From Gammaproteobacteria bacterium (GTDB lineage Bacteria > Pseudomonadota > Gammaproteobacteria > DSM-16500): 64,000 bases of DNA. The first letter of the stretch is position 1; each line of letters opens with the position of its first letter. Both the position numbers and the translations under genes were made by a program. This document shows positions 25,853 through 35,159 of the stretch, piece after piece. Where the stretch lies: assembly GCA_013816845.1 (NCBI GenBank), contig JACDDU010000003.1, positions 372,001 to 436,000 of the forward strand. Reading direction: 5' to 3'. Below the pieces are notes generated by a model. The model saw only the letters and a program-made list of their open reading frames with translations. It searched no databases and was not told where the DNA came from.

Positions 25853-27039
25853 TGCCTAATAAACTTGTTATTTATATTCATTCTGGTGAGCCCACCCAGT
25901 TCAGTTTTGCAATCGTCAATGGCCAAAATCAATTACAGAATATCCATCATCATCATGATTTATTGCCCCAGGAATCTTTCGAAGAGATCATCGTTATCGT
26001 ACCAACAGAAGATATTTTGTTGACGAGTGTGGCGCTACCAAAAATGAGTCGTAATCGTTATCAAAGTGCTTTGCCTTTTGCCCTTGAAGAACAAGTAATT
26101 GACGATGTTGAACACTTACATTTCACCGCATTTGATTATCAACCCGATGGTCAATTACCCGTTGCCATCGTCGCGCATGAAAAAATGGCAATCTGGTTGC
26201 AAGCTTTGGATGCACTCTCTCTTAAACCTACACAAATGTTACCCTCAGTTTTTGCTTTGCCGTATAACGAAGGCCAATTGCAAATTATTGTCGAATCAAA
26301 CATTCTTGTCCGTACAGGTCGATGGGCTGGATTTGCAAGTGATAGAATAAATTTTTCCCAATTCCTCCATGCTTTGCCCGTTGGCTCTGCTCCACAAGAA
26401 ATTGAAGTTCTCAATTTTTCAGATACATCACTTGCAGCTTCGCAAGATAGTTTATTTACTTATCATGAAAAATTTGCAGCCTCAGCAGATTTTTTTCCAA
26501 CACTTGTCCAGCATGCATTGAATTCACCCGGTAATTTATTGCAAGGCCCTTATGCCATGAAAAAAACCACGCTGTGGCGGGGTGATAAATTATTAAAGAT
26601 ATCTCTTTGCTTGGGCGTTGCATTATTTAGCTTACTCTTCCTCTATCCAACCGTTTCTTACTTTATCTTAAAACCGAAACTTACCGCATTGAATGCAGGA
26701 ATTAAGCGCATTTATCAAAAGCAATTTCCCAAAAGTACGGCGATCGTTGCACCAAAATTACGTCTTGAAGAAAAATTAAAAAAACTTGCAGGAGGTGGGG
26801 ATAAAGGAGGATTGAATCAAATTCTTAGTCATTTGGGTCAAGCAATGCAAACTGAGTCCAATGTTAAATTGAAACGATTTGATTTTCAAAATGGTCAAGC
26901 GACGATTGAGCTCACAGCTGATTCATCAGAAGATTTCTCAACCTTTACCAGTGCGCTGACAAATCAGGGCATGCTAGTCAAACAACAAAGTGCCAATTTA
27001 GTCGGTACCAAAATTAATGCTACGATACAGGTTAGCTAA
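25852..27039 (+). CDS. gspL: Type II secretion assembly protein GspL
   Basis: GspL couples the GspE ATPase to the inner-membrane platform. The 395-residue protein has an actin-like cytoplasmic domain (ILLTSVALPKMSRNRYQSAL... EEQVIDDVEHLHF), a single membrane helix near 245-265 (ISLCLGVALFSLLFLYPTVS) and a periplasmic ferredoxin-like domain ending IQVS. The ATG overlaps the gspK stop, so translation is coupled. Confidence 0.93.
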   Translation: MPNKLVIYIHSGEPTQFSFAIVNGQNQLQNIHHHHDLLPQESFEEIIVIVPTEDILLTSVALPKMSRNRYQSALPFALEEQVIDDVEHLHFTAFDYQPDGQLPVAIVAHEKMAIWLQALDALSLKPTQMLPSVFALPYNEGQLQIIVESNILVRTGRWAGFASDRINFSQFLHALPVGSAPQEIEVLNFSDTSLAASQDSLFTYHEKFAASADFFPTLVQHALNSPGNLLQGPYAMKKTTLWRGDKLLKISLCLGVALFSLLFLYPTVSYFILKPKLTALNAGIKRIYQKQFPKSTAIVAPKLRLEEKLKKLAGGGDKGGLNQILSHLGQAMQTESNVKLKRFDFQNGQATIELTADSSEDFSTFTSALTNQGMLVKQQSANLVGTKINATIQVS

Positions 27040-27042
27040 ATC

Positions 27043-27546
27043 ATGAAAGAACAATATATAAAATTTAAAATGTGGTGGGCGGAACTTGCTTTACGAGAAA
27101 AACAAGCGCTTATTGTGGGTTTCATTGCTTCGACCCTCTTCTTGATGTACCAATGGGCATGGTCACCGCTGATGACTTTGAAAGATGATTTGCACGAGCA
27201 AATCGTTGCAGCGAGCAAAACTTATTCGTGGATGCAAAAAGCCGACCTTCAAATTGACGAAGTTCAAACATCCGCGCAGAAACAAAATGCTGCCTTAACA
27301 CCTGTAATGTTATTAGGATTGTTGCAACAACGAATTAATCAAGCGGGACTCGCGCCTTCCTTAAGTCAATTGAAGCAAGCGCATGATGATTCCTTGGAAA
27401 TTCACTTTCAAAAAGTCGAATTCGATAAGCTCATGAGCTGGTTTCTCGTCTTTGCGAAAGAAGAGCCCATTCAAGTGACGCAAATGTCAGTGGTGGCTGC
27501 AAATGAGCCTGGCCTTGTTAATGTTGATATGATTGTTGGACTTTAG
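27043..27546 (+). CDS. gspM: Type II secretion protein GspM
   Basis: A small bitopic protein: basic cytosolic start (KMWWAELALREKQALI), one membrane helix (about 24-42) and a periplasmic ferredoxin-like domain with QRINQAGLAPSLSQLKQA and IHFQKVEFDKLMSWFLVF, the GspM pattern. It partners with GspL. Last gene of the block, converging with a lipoprotein gene with only four bases between stops. No gspN was seen. Confidence 0.9.
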   Translation: MKEQYIKFKMWWAELALREKQALIVGFIASTLFLMYQWAWSPLMTLKDDLHEQIVAASKTYSWMQKADLQIDEVQTSAQKQNAALTPVMLLGLLQQRINQAGLAPSLSQLKQAHDDSLEIHFQKVEFDKLMSWFLVFAKEEPIQVTQMSVVAANEPGLVNVDMIVGL

Positions 27547-27550
27547 CCCA

Positions 27551-27973
27551 TTACCGTCCATATCGCTTAATCGCTTTTTTTGAAGGCATGGCATTTTCCG
27601 GTTTTGCCATGAGGCGCTCCGCATTGATAGCGGGTACAAAGCCTTGTGCTGCCGAAAGGCTAATCCAAAAATAGCCCACATCTGTATCTTGCGCGACACC
27701 ATAACCATAGTAATACATGTAACCGACTGCGTACTGCGCTTCTGCATTCGCTTCACAACCACAAGCTAAAGGTAGCAGCTCTCGCATGGCTTTTTTATAA
27801 AAGCCCTCTTCAAAGAAACGTTTACCTTGATTTAAGTAAGATTTAGTTTGAACAGTTACGCGTTGATTCTGATGGGATGGTTGGACATAAAGTGTTTTGT
27901 TCGGCGTAACACAGCCAAAAAGGCAAGTTGTTGCGATCATAGGGATGAATACATTCATCCATTTTTTTATCAT
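27551..27973 (-). CDS. Sel1/TPR-like lipoprotein next to gspC
   Basis: A 140-residue exported protein with a lipobox-like ending to its signal peptide (MIATTCLFGC). The mature part has one to two Sel1-type helical repeats (EAQYAVGYMYYYGYGVAQDT DVGYFWISLSAAQG), a fold used for protein-protein contact. Its ATG overlaps the gspC stop by four bases (ATGA), so the two are translated together and the lipoprotein may assist type II secretion, for instance as a pilotin-like or assembly factor. That role is inference; its sequence is not that of known pilotins. Confidence 0.75.
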   Translation of the reverse strand: MIKKWMNVFIPMIATTCLFGCVTPNKTLYVQPSHQNQRVTVQTKSYLNQGKRFFEEGFYKKAMRELLPLACGCEANAEAQYAVGYMYYYGYGVAQDTDVGYFWISLSAAQGFVPAINAERLMAKPENAMPSKKAIKRYGR

Positions 27974-28464
27974 GATACATCCTCATTACGTGATTTAAAC
28001 ACTAAGCTTTCTCTTGTTAATAACAGCTTTTCCAGCTGTCCATCATTCTGCAAGATAACGGTATCCGGAGTAATATCATAAATCTTACCGCCATAGGGAA
28101 GCGTGTCACCGATGCGGTAAATTTTTGTTGGCATGCCATTGAGAGCTATATAGGCTTTGGATGTTTCCGCCTCCTCCATATTTTTTACAATTCCGGTAAG
28201 TTGAAATTGCGAACGACTTAAGGGCACTTGGGTGACTGCCACTAAAGCTGTACCAAATAAGTGGGTGTTCGGTAAGCTTTCGAGAGGATCCATTTTATCG
28301 TGTCGGGGTGTGGTGACGGCAAGGGCGGGAAGGGGTTGCTTAGCCAACTGCCAATCGCGATACCATTCTAAGCCTGTATAAACTACCGCAAGGATAACAA
28401 AAGTTGCTAAAACGCAACAAAGTGCTATCAAAAGTTTGAATTGAGATGGTATGTTTAATAACAC
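27970..28464 (-). CDS. gspC: Type II secretion protein GspC
   Basis: GspC links the inner-membrane platform to the GspD secretin. The 164-residue protein has a membrane helix (about 9-31), a Pro-rich spacer and the homology-region domain: HLFGTALVAVTQVPLSRSQFQLTGIV, KAYIALNGMPTKIYRIGDTL and VILQNDGQLEKLLL. There is no C-terminal PDZ or coiled coil after the HR domain, a short form also seen in Legionella LspC. It is inverted relative to gspD-M, so it has its own promoter. Confidence 0.9.
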   Translation of the reverse strand: MLLNIPSQFKLLIALCCVLATFVILAVVYTGLEWYRDWQLAKQPLPALAVTTPRHDKMDPLESLPNTHLFGTALVAVTQVPLSRSQFQLTGIVKNMEEAETSKAYIALNGMPTKIYRIGDTLPYGGKIYDITPDTVILQNDGQLEKLLLTRESLVFKSRNEDVS

Positions 28465-28571
28465 GCTTATTTACCTTATTGCTCGAATTGGCCTATTATA
28501 TCCAAAGCTTTCATAGGGTCATAGTAATCAGTGCGAAGGCGAAGATTTACGGATTAATCATTTTTTCAAAG

Positions 28572-29048
28572 ATGGCGCATAAACATATGACCTATTTAGA
28601 TCGAAATTTAATTGCCGGCGAAGAAATTCTGTTTCGGACCAAAAAGCACCATATTATCTTTTTCCTCCCTTTTGTTTGGTTTTGTCTGTGTTTCTATTTC
28701 ACTTATTTTATGTGGCAAAATCCAATTTTGGCTAAACTCATCTTTGTGCCCTGGACCATGGCGGCCCTTTTTTTTAGCTATGTTTTACTCGAATATTTTA
28801 CTTCTGAATTTGCAGTCACCAATAAGCGCGTCATGATGCGAGAAGGCTTTTTTTATCGTCACACCACGGAGATGCGCTTGGCCACGATTTCGCAAGTCAA
28901 TGTCGAGCAAAGCTTATTAGGTCAATTATTGAATTATGGCATTGTTGCAATTAATGCTTTTGGCGCGACGGATGCCTTTTCTCTCATAGCAAAACCCTTT
29001 GTTTTTCAAAAAACAGTCCACGAACAACTTGATCAATTGACTCGTTAG
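28572..29048 (+). CDS. PH-domain (bPH2/YdbS-like) membrane protein
   Basis: A 158-residue protein with two membrane helices (IIFFLPFVWFCLCFYFTYFM and LAKLIFVPWTMAALFFSYVL) followed by a bacterial pleckstrin-homology-like domain (FAVTNKRVMMREGFFYRHTTEMRLATISQVNVEQSLLGQLLNYG). This is the standard bPH2 layout with VTNKRV and the 'I..v.v.qs..gr...yG' pattern. The upstream frame extends further but the ATG before AHKHMTYLDRN gives a normal length. Function of the family is poorly known; membrane-stress roles are proposed. It overlaps no neighbour and diverges from gspC. Confidence 0.85.
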   Translation: MAHKHMTYLDRNLIAGEEILFRTKKHHIIFFLPFVWFCLCFYFTYFMWQNPILAKLIFVPWTMAALFFSYVLLEYFTSEFAVTNKRVMMREGFFYRHTTEMRLATISQVNVEQSLLGQLLNYGIVAINAFGATDAFSLIAKPFVFQKTVHEQLDQLTR

Positions 29049-29121
29049 AGGGTCAGCGGATGACAAAATAACCGTATTCTCCTATAATCCGTTTCTTTCT
29101 TCCGCATAAAATAGGTTAATT

Positions 29122-30204
29122 ATGGCTCAATCTCAGCATCGACTCTTAAGAGCCATTCGTCACGAAGTGATAGACCGGACCCCCGTCTGGCTGATGCGTC
29201 AAGCCGGACGTTATTTGCCCGAGTACCGGGCCTCTCGCGCCAAAGCTGGCAGTTTTATGGCGCTCTGCAAAAATCCAGAATTAGCTTGCGAAGTGACGTT
29301 GCAACCTTTAGCACGTTTTCCCTTAGATGCCGCCATTATTTTTTCCGATATTCTGACTATTCCTGATGCCATGGGATTGGGTCTTCACTTTGTCGAAGGG
29401 GAAGGTCCGCACTTTCAACACGCTATTCAATCCGCAGCAGCTATTTCTAAGCTGACCGTACCGGACCCCGAACAACTCCGCTATGTCTACGATGCTATTG
29501 CGCTAACGAAGCAAGCATTGGGGGATAAAACGCCCGTCATTGGTTTTTGTGGCGCACCCTGGACGTTAGCCGCATACATGATCGAAGGTAAATCCGTTCC
29601 CGGTTTTCCTGGAATTTTAACGATGATGCGGGAAGATCCTGCATTATTGAAACAATTATTAAGCGTGCTTGCTGATTCGGTCGTGATGCATTTGGGCGGG
29701 CAAATTGAAGCTGGTGCCGATGTGGTGATGGTGTTTGATACCTGGGGTGGATTGCTTAGTCAAGCTGAATATAGGGTTTACGGACTTCCCTTCGTCACCC
29801 ACATTATACAAAGTTTAAAGGCGGCGTATGAAACGCCTATTATTTTATTTACGAAAGGCGGCAGTGCTTTCTTTCAAGAGTTGGCTCATAGTGGTTGTGA
29901 TGTATTGGGACTTGATTGGACTCAATCGTTAGGCGAAGCTCGTGCATCCTCGCAAAATAAATTAGCATTGCAGGGTAACCTTAACCCCGCAACTTTACTA
30001 ACTTCTCCACCGGTCATTCGGGAAGAAGTGGGCAAAGTGCTTAAAGATTATGGCGTAGGCTCAGGTCATATTTTTAATTTAGGACACGGCGTGACTCCCA
30101 ACGTTCCACCTGAACATGTACAAACCTTAATTGAAGCTGTCATTGAGTTAAGTCCGCCTTATCACGCAACTGTTGGTGAAGAGAAATCGAATCGATGCGC
30201 TTAA
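29122..30204 (+). CDS. hemE: Uroporphyrinogen decarboxylase
   Basis: HemE decarboxylates the four acetate groups of uroporphyrinogen III in haem synthesis. The 360-residue cytosolic protein has both family signatures: PVWLMRQAGRYLPEYR near the N-terminus and GFCGAPWTLAAYMIEG. FSDILTIPDAMGLGL (catalytic Asp) and GHGVTPNVPPEHV at the C-terminus are also intact. It overlaps dsbD by ten bases, suggesting co-translation. Confidence 0.98.
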   Translation: MAQSQHRLLRAIRHEVIDRTPVWLMRQAGRYLPEYRASRAKAGSFMALCKNPELACEVTLQPLARFPLDAAIIFSDILTIPDAMGLGLHFVEGEGPHFQHAIQSAAAISKLTVPDPEQLRYVYDAIALTKQALGDKTPVIGFCGAPWTLAAYMIEGKSVPGFPGILTMMREDPALLKQLLSVLADSVVMHLGGQIEAGADVVMVFDTWGGLLSQAEYRVYGLPFVTHIIQSLKAAYETPIILFTKGGSAFFQELAHSGCDVLGLDWTQSLGEARASSQNKLALQGNLNPATLLTSPPVIREEVGKVLKDYGVGSGHIFNLGHGVTPNVPPEHVQTLIEAVIELSPPYHATVGEEKSNRCA

Positions 30205-31967
30205 AGAAAGTATTACACTTGCCAAAAAGTTTAGTGTTAGTTCTACTTGGTTGTTTAATAGCTCAATTGATGGTGGCTAATAGTTTTGCTGCTAAGGAAA
30301 AACCACTTTCAACAGACGATGCTTTTATTTTTTCAATGGAAAAAGGTGCAAAAGCAAATGAAGCACGCGCCATTTTCACCATAGCGCCTGGGTATTACCT
30401 CTACCAAGATCGACTTAAATTTATAAGTACCCCGGAGGCGATCAGTAAGGTAACTTATCCACCGGGTCAAATTAAGCAATCAGAACGCAAAAGTGAAGAA
30501 GTGTATGTTGATCAGGTAACCATTCCTCTCGTTTTTAATACAGACGTCCGTTCTTTTACATTAGATGTACTGTATCAAGGGTGTTCCAAAGAAGGATTTT
30601 GTTATCCGCCCTTACGAAAAACTGTGCAAATGAACCTTGCCCTACAAACCGATGCTAAACCCCTCAATAGTTTTGCACTAAGTGGGCTTATGACGAGTCA
30701 ATATGGGATTAGCGAACTTCTGTACACTCAGCAATTACCGATCATCATTTTGATTTTTATTGTTTTAGGATTATTACTGTCACTGACGCCCTGTGTCTTA
30801 CCTATGGTCCCTATTCTGACCAGCATTATTGTGGGGCAAAAAGCCGCGACGCCCAGCACTAAAAAAGCTTTTTGGTTATCCTTAACGTATGTTTTAGGCA
30901 TGGCGATCACTTATGCTTTTGCGGGAATTGCGGCAGCACTTCTTGGCAATTCATTACAAGTTTGGTTGCAACAACCCTGGATTATTTTAACGGTTTCCAC
31001 TTTGTTCCTTATCCTCGCCTTTTCCTTGTTTAGTCGCTATGACTTACGGTTGCCAAAAAAATTACAACAGGGATTACATCGCCTAAATAGCAAAACCGCG
31101 GGTGGGCATTATATTGGTGTTTTTATCATGGGCATGCTCTCAGCCCTTGTTGTATCGCCCTGTGTCACAGCCCCACTCGTCGGTGTTTTAATTTATATTG
31201 GTCAAACGGGAAATATCGTTTTAGGCGGCACTGCATTGTTTGCACTCGGTATCGGCATGGGAATTCCGCTATTGTTGATTGGAACTTCAGCGGGACGATG
31301 GTTGCCCCGATCGGGAAATTGGATGATCATTGTGAAGAAATTATTTGGGTTCATGATGCTAGGCATGGCTATTTGGATGCTTTCCCGTCTCTTGAGCCAG
31401 CCAGTTGTGATGTTGCTTTGGGGGTTATTATTTATCACCATTGCTTTATATTTTTCCTTCGTTTTAACCAAACCGGCAAAATGGCGAGTGATGATGCAAA
31501 CAGGTAGCGGTCTTCTTGCTTTCACCGGTCTATTATTTGTCTTCGGGGGCATGGGGCTGTCACAATGGCTACCTTCAGGCGGAAATTTAGGGCAAGCTCA
31601 ACCTGCGCCTTCCTTTCGGGTCGTACAGGACGTTGGTAAATTTAAACAACAATTAGCCGATGCCATCATTGCGAATAAACCCGTTATTTTAGACTTCTAT
31701 GCGGATTGGTGTGAGTCTTGCATCACCATGGATAAAAAAGTTTTCAATTTACCGCACGTACAAGATAAGCTTTCTGCCTACACGTTGCTACGTGCTGATA
31801 TCACTGAAATGAGCCGTGATCAAGAAGATTTACTCAAATTTTTTAATGTGTTCGCACCACCCACTATTTTATTTTTTGATCCAACCGGGCAAGAAATAAA
31901 TTCCAAGCGGATTGTTGGCGAAGTGAGCGCCCATGAGTTTTTAACGCGATTAAAAAATAATAGTTAA
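30195..31967 (+). CDS. dsbD: Thiol:disulfide interchange protein DsbD
   Basis: DsbD carries electrons from cytosolic thioredoxin to periplasmic DsbC/DsbG and cytochrome-c maturation factors. All three modules are visible in 590 residues: signal peptide plus N-terminal immunoglobulin-like domain with the C130/C136 pair (QGCSKEGFCYPP); eight-helix membrane domain with LTPCVLPMVP and VVSPCVTAPLVG; and a C-terminal thioredoxin domain with YADWCESCITMDK. The disulphide-forming context suits the cysteine-rich LptD and DotA encoded nearby. Downstream of hemE, in the same transcript. Confidence 0.96.
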   Translation: MRLKKVLHLPKSLVLVLLGCLIAQLMVANSFAAKEKPLSTDDAFIFSMEKGAKANEARAIFTIAPGYYLYQDRLKFISTPEAISKVTYPPGQIKQSERKSEEVYVDQVTIPLVFNTDVRSFTLDVLYQGCSKEGFCYPPLRKTVQMNLALQTDAKPLNSFALSGLMTSQYGISELLYTQQLPIIILIFIVLGLLLSLTPCVLPMVPILTSIIVGQKAATPSTKKAFWLSLTYVLGMAITYAFAGIAAALLGNSLQVWLQQPWIILTVSTLFLILAFSLFSRYDLRLPKKLQQGLHRLNSKTAGGHYIGVFIMGMLSALVVSPCVTAPLVGVLIYIGQTGNIVLGGTALFALGIGMGIPLLLIGTSAGRWLPRSGNWMIIVKKLFGFMMLGMAIWMLSRLLSQPVVMLLWGLLFITIALYFSFVLTKPAKWRVMMQTGSGLLAFTGLLFVFGGMGLSQWLPSGGNLGQAQPAPSFRVVQDVGKFKQQLADAIIANKPVILDFYADWCESCITMDKKVFNLPHVQDKLSAYTLLRADITEMSRDQEDLLKFFNVFAPPTILFFDPTGQEINSKRIVGEVSAHEFLTRLKNNS

Positions 31968-32000
31968 ATATAAAGGATATCGCTAAAGCGAGGAGTTAAT

Positions 32001-33296
32001 ATGCCTGTCAATCAAGGAACGTCCCCTTTTCTAAATACCCCGTTAATCCAACCTTTAAACCAACTTGAAGAAACATTTAAAAATCAACAAGCAAAAATTG
32101 ATACCTGGTTCAATGATCAATGGCAAACGAGTGCACCACCTTTATATGGATCAGTTGATTTACGTAACGCGGGTTTTAAACTTGCCCCCATTGATATGAA
32201 TTTATTTCCGGCAGGGTTTAATAATTTAAATCCTGAATTTTTTTCGCTCGCAGTTGCTGCAGCTAAAGAAGCATTACTCGCCATCTTACCTTCCGTAAAA
32301 GAAATTTTACTCATTCCTGAAGGACACACGCGCAACCTCTTTTATTGGGAAAACATAGCAGTTTTATTAAAAATTTTGAATGACGCTGGATTTGCGGTTC
32401 GCTTAGGAGGCTTCCTCGAAGAAGCGGTGGTGATAACACTTGAAAGTAGTCAACAACTTCAAATTGAACCCTTACTACGTGAAGGAAATAAACTGAAAGT
32501 AGAAAATTTTATTCCAGATTTAATTTTACTCAACAACGATTTATCGGAAGGTATTCCTGCTATTTTACAAAATCTTGTCCAACCTGTTGTTCCACCAACT
32601 TCATTAGGATGGAGTGAACGTTTGAAATCAGTGCATTTCAAATATTATGCTGAGGTTGCAGAAGAGTTTTCAACTTTACTTGCGTTCGATCCCTGGCTCA
32701 TTACACCATTATTTCGCTATTGTGCTAAAGTCGATTTTATGCAAGAACAAGGGTTAGATTGTGTTAAACATCATGCGCAACAACTCTTTGAAGAAATTAA
32801 ACGAAAATATGAACAGTACCACATCCCGCATCAACCTTTTTTAATTGTGAAAGCGGATGCTGGAACTTACGGTATGGCGGTCATGACATTGCGAGATCTT
32901 AAAACACTCGACACGCTGAATCGTAAACAACGGACCCGCATGTCATCTACGAAAGGTGGGCAAGCAGTTAATCGTGTCATCATTCAAGAAGGTATTTATT
33001 CTTTTGAGTCAGTCGGTGAGGAAGGGGCAGTTGCAGAACCTGTTGCTTACTTGTGGGGCCGACAAGTAGTCGGTGGTTTTTACCGTATCAATAAATCCCG
33101 CAGTAATGATGAAAACTTAAATTCACCAGGGATGCATTTTACACCTATTGCTTTTAACGATGCCTGCGATAAACCTTGTCACAATAAAGATGATCAACCC
33201 AAAAATCATTTTTATGCGTATGGAATGATAGCCAAACTCAGCATGCTTGCAGCTGCCCGTGAAATGAAAGATCAAATAAAGCGAGTCAAAGCATGA
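32001..33296 (+). CDS. gshA: Glutamate-cysteine ligase (proteobacterial GshA type, PF08886)
   Basis: This enzyme makes gamma-glutamylcysteine, the first step of glutathione synthesis. The 431-residue sequence matches the group described from Acidithiobacillus (TIGR02049 type), unrelated in sequence to E. coli GshA: YGSVDLRNAGFKLAPIDMNL, LIPEGHTRNLFYWENIAVLL, LIVKADAGTYGMAVMTL and SPGMHFTPIAFNDA. Its stop overlaps the gshB start (ATGA), so the two glutathione genes form one unit. Confidence 0.92.
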   Translation: MPVNQGTSPFLNTPLIQPLNQLEETFKNQQAKIDTWFNDQWQTSAPPLYGSVDLRNAGFKLAPIDMNLFPAGFNNLNPEFFSLAVAAAKEALLAILPSVKEILLIPEGHTRNLFYWENIAVLLKILNDAGFAVRLGGFLEEAVVITLESSQQLQIEPLLREGNKLKVENFIPDLILLNNDLSEGIPAILQNLVQPVVPPTSLGWSERLKSVHFKYYAEVAEEFSTLLAFDPWLITPLFRYCAKVDFMQEQGLDCVKHHAQQLFEEIKRKYEQYHIPHQPFLIVKADAGTYGMAVMTLRDLKTLDTLNRKQRTRMSSTKGGQAVNRVIIQEGIYSFESVGEEGAVAEPVAYLWGRQVVGGFYRINKSRSNDENLNSPGMHFTPIAFNDACDKPCHNKDDQPKNHFYAYGMIAKLSMLAAAREMKDQIKRVKA

Positions 33297-34234
33297 AAAA
33301 GAAACTTGCTGTCATCATGGATTCATTCAGTCTAGTCCATTACAAAAAAGATTCAACGTTGGCTATGTTATTTGAAGCTCAAGATCGGGGTTATGCGCTT
33401 TATTTTTTAGAACAAAAAGATTTATTTTTATTAAACGATATCCCTTTTGGTCGAGCAAAAAATTTAACTGTTTTTAGAGACGCCAATCAATTTTATAAGC
33501 TTGGTGATGAACAAATATACCCGCTCGCTGACTTTAATATTATTTTAATGCGCAAAGATCCACCTTTTAATGAAGAATATATTTATACCACTTATATTTT
33601 AGAGCACGCAGAGCGTTTGGGCTCATTGGTTGTAAATAAGCCGCAATCTCTACGCGATGCCAATGAAAAATTATTTATTACGCATTTTCCTCAATGCATT
33701 CCTGAAACCTTGGTCACGCAATCCGCGCATGAATTGTATCAATTTTGGGAAAAACATCAGGATATTGTTTGCAAGCCTTTAAATACGATGGGTGGAAAAA
33801 TGGTCTTCCGTCTAAAGCAAGGTGAAGTCAATGCAAATGTAATATTTGACACACTGACCCAAGGCGGTACTTTTTATATTATGGCGCAAGGATATATTCC
33901 AGCAATTGTTGCGGGTGATAAAAGAATTATTTTAATTAATGGTAAGCCTGTAATGCATGCTTTAACGCGTATCCCACAGGGCAATGATTGGCGGGGGAAT
34001 CTAGCGGTTGGTGCTAAGGCCACCGTGCAACCACTCAGTGATCGCGACCAATTCATTTGTGACCAAGTGGGTCCTGCTTTGCGTGAACGTGGATTATATT
34101 TTGTGGGCATTGATGTGATTGGTGATTACCTCACAGAAATCAACGTAACGAGCCCCACCGGCATTCGTGAATTAGATGCAGCTCGTGGTATTAATATAAG
34201 CGCGATGCTCTTTGATTGTTTGGAAAGTCATTGA
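33293..34234 (+). CDS. gshB: Glutathione synthetase
   Basis: GshB ligates glycine to gamma-glutamylcysteine using ATP. The 313-residue ATP-grasp protein has the GshB N-terminus (KLAVIMDSFSLVHYKKDSTL), MRKDPPFNEEYIYTTYIL, VCKPLNTMGGKMVFRL and the C-terminal VGIDVIGDYLTEINVTSPTG signature. Translationally coupled to gshA. Glutathione supports the grxC product further along the window. Confidence 0.97.
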   Translation: MKKKLAVIMDSFSLVHYKKDSTLAMLFEAQDRGYALYFLEQKDLFLLNDIPFGRAKNLTVFRDANQFYKLGDEQIYPLADFNIILMRKDPPFNEEYIYTTYILEHAERLGSLVVNKPQSLRDANEKLFITHFPQCIPETLVTQSAHELYQFWEKHQDIVCKPLNTMGGKMVFRLKQGEVNANVIFDTLTQGGTFYIMAQGYIPAIVAGDKRIILINGKPVMHALTRIPQGNDWRGNLAVGAKATVQPLSDRDQFICDQVGPALRERGLYFVGIDVIGDYLTEINVTSPTGIRELDAARGINISAMLFDCLESH

Positions 34235-34270
34235 TAAGATCATCTAGCGCTCATCCAAAGTGAAAACTGC

Positions 34271-34364
34271 ATGCAAATTTTTCCTGGCATATTTCACCTC
34301 CCTTTTTATCACGCAGAAAATTTGTTACGCAATTTCTTTTACTTGATCATGAGGCGACCTTCCT
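34271..34364 (+). pseudogene. Possible remnant of a metallo-hydrolase N-terminus after gshB
   Basis: A short open frame MQIFPGIFHLPFYHAENLLR continuing NFFYLI resembles the first strands of metallo-beta-lactamase-fold hydrolases (the 'N.YLI' strand before the metal motif). No HxHxDH motif follows and the frame runs into the convergent panB 3' end. It may be a relic of a deleted gene or a chance frame. Confidence 0.2.
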
Positions 34365-35159
34365 TTATCCAGAGGCATAACAATGCATAGCTTCAGGAAA
34401 CTGAGATGCTTCAATTTCTTTTACAAAATTATCTACTGCCGCTTTGATATGCTTTGCACCATCAAAATAATGTTTAACAAATTTGGGCTTGAATGTCGTA
34501 TTCATCCCTAATAAATCCTGCATCACTAAAACTTGCCCATCAGTATGGGGTCCTGCGCCAATGCCAAGGGTGGGAATGCTTAATTGTTGCGTCAAAGTCC
34601 GAGCAAGTTCAGCAGGAATGCATTCCAAAACAACCGCGCAACATCCCGCTGCTTCTAATTGTAATGCTTCATTTAAAAGTTGTTCTGCACTAGCTTTGCT
34701 TTTGCCCTGCACTTTATAACCACCAAGGCCGTTCACAAATTGTGGCGTTAAGCCAAGATGACCCATGACTGGCACGCCAGAGGTTACTAAATGACGAATC
34801 AATTTTAAATTTCCATTTGCCCCTTCTAACTTTAAAGCATGCGCCCCAGCTTGGATAAGTATTTGCGCTGCTCGCATACTCTTGCTAAGCGATTGACGAT
34901 AACTTAAGAATGGTAAATCACCAATGATAAATTTATGCGGCGCTCCTTTGCGTACAGCTTGAATATGGATTTGCATCATGGCAATGGTTGCAGCCGTTGT
35001 ATCTTCAAATCCGTGCATCGTCATAGCGACGCTATCACCGACAAGTAAGCAATCGATATTTGTTTGAGATAATATGCAAGCGCTGGTATAGTCATAGCAC
35101 GTTAACATGCTAATCTTCATTCCTTCGTTTTTCTTTTTTATCAATTCCAAAACATTCAT
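34365..35159 (-). CDS. panB: 3-methyl-2-oxobutanoate hydroxymethyltransferase
   Basis: PanB makes ketopantoate from alpha-ketoisovalerate and methylene-tetrahydrofolate, the first step of pantothenate synthesis. The 264-residue TIM barrel shows KISMLTCYDYTSACILS, LLVGDSVAMTMHGFEDT (metal Asp), IGDLPFLSYRQS, VMGHLGLTPQ and LGIGAGPHTDGQVLVMQDLLG. It overlaps the preceding PanG-like gene by four bases, suggesting that consecutive pathway steps are co-translated. panC and panD are not in the window. Confidence 0.97.
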   Translation of the reverse strand: MNVLELIKKKNEGMKISMLTCYDYTSACILSQTNIDCLLVGDSVAMTMHGFEDTTAATIAMMQIHIQAVRKGAPHKFIIGDLPFLSYRQSLSKSMRAAQILIQAGAHALKLEGANGNLKLIRHLVTSGVPVMGHLGLTPQFVNGLGGYKVQGKSKASAEQLLNEALQLEAAGCCAVVLECIPAELARTLTQQLSIPTLGIGAGPHTDGQVLVMQDLLGMNTTFKPKFVKHYFDGAKHIKAAVDNFVKEIEASQFPEAMHCYASG

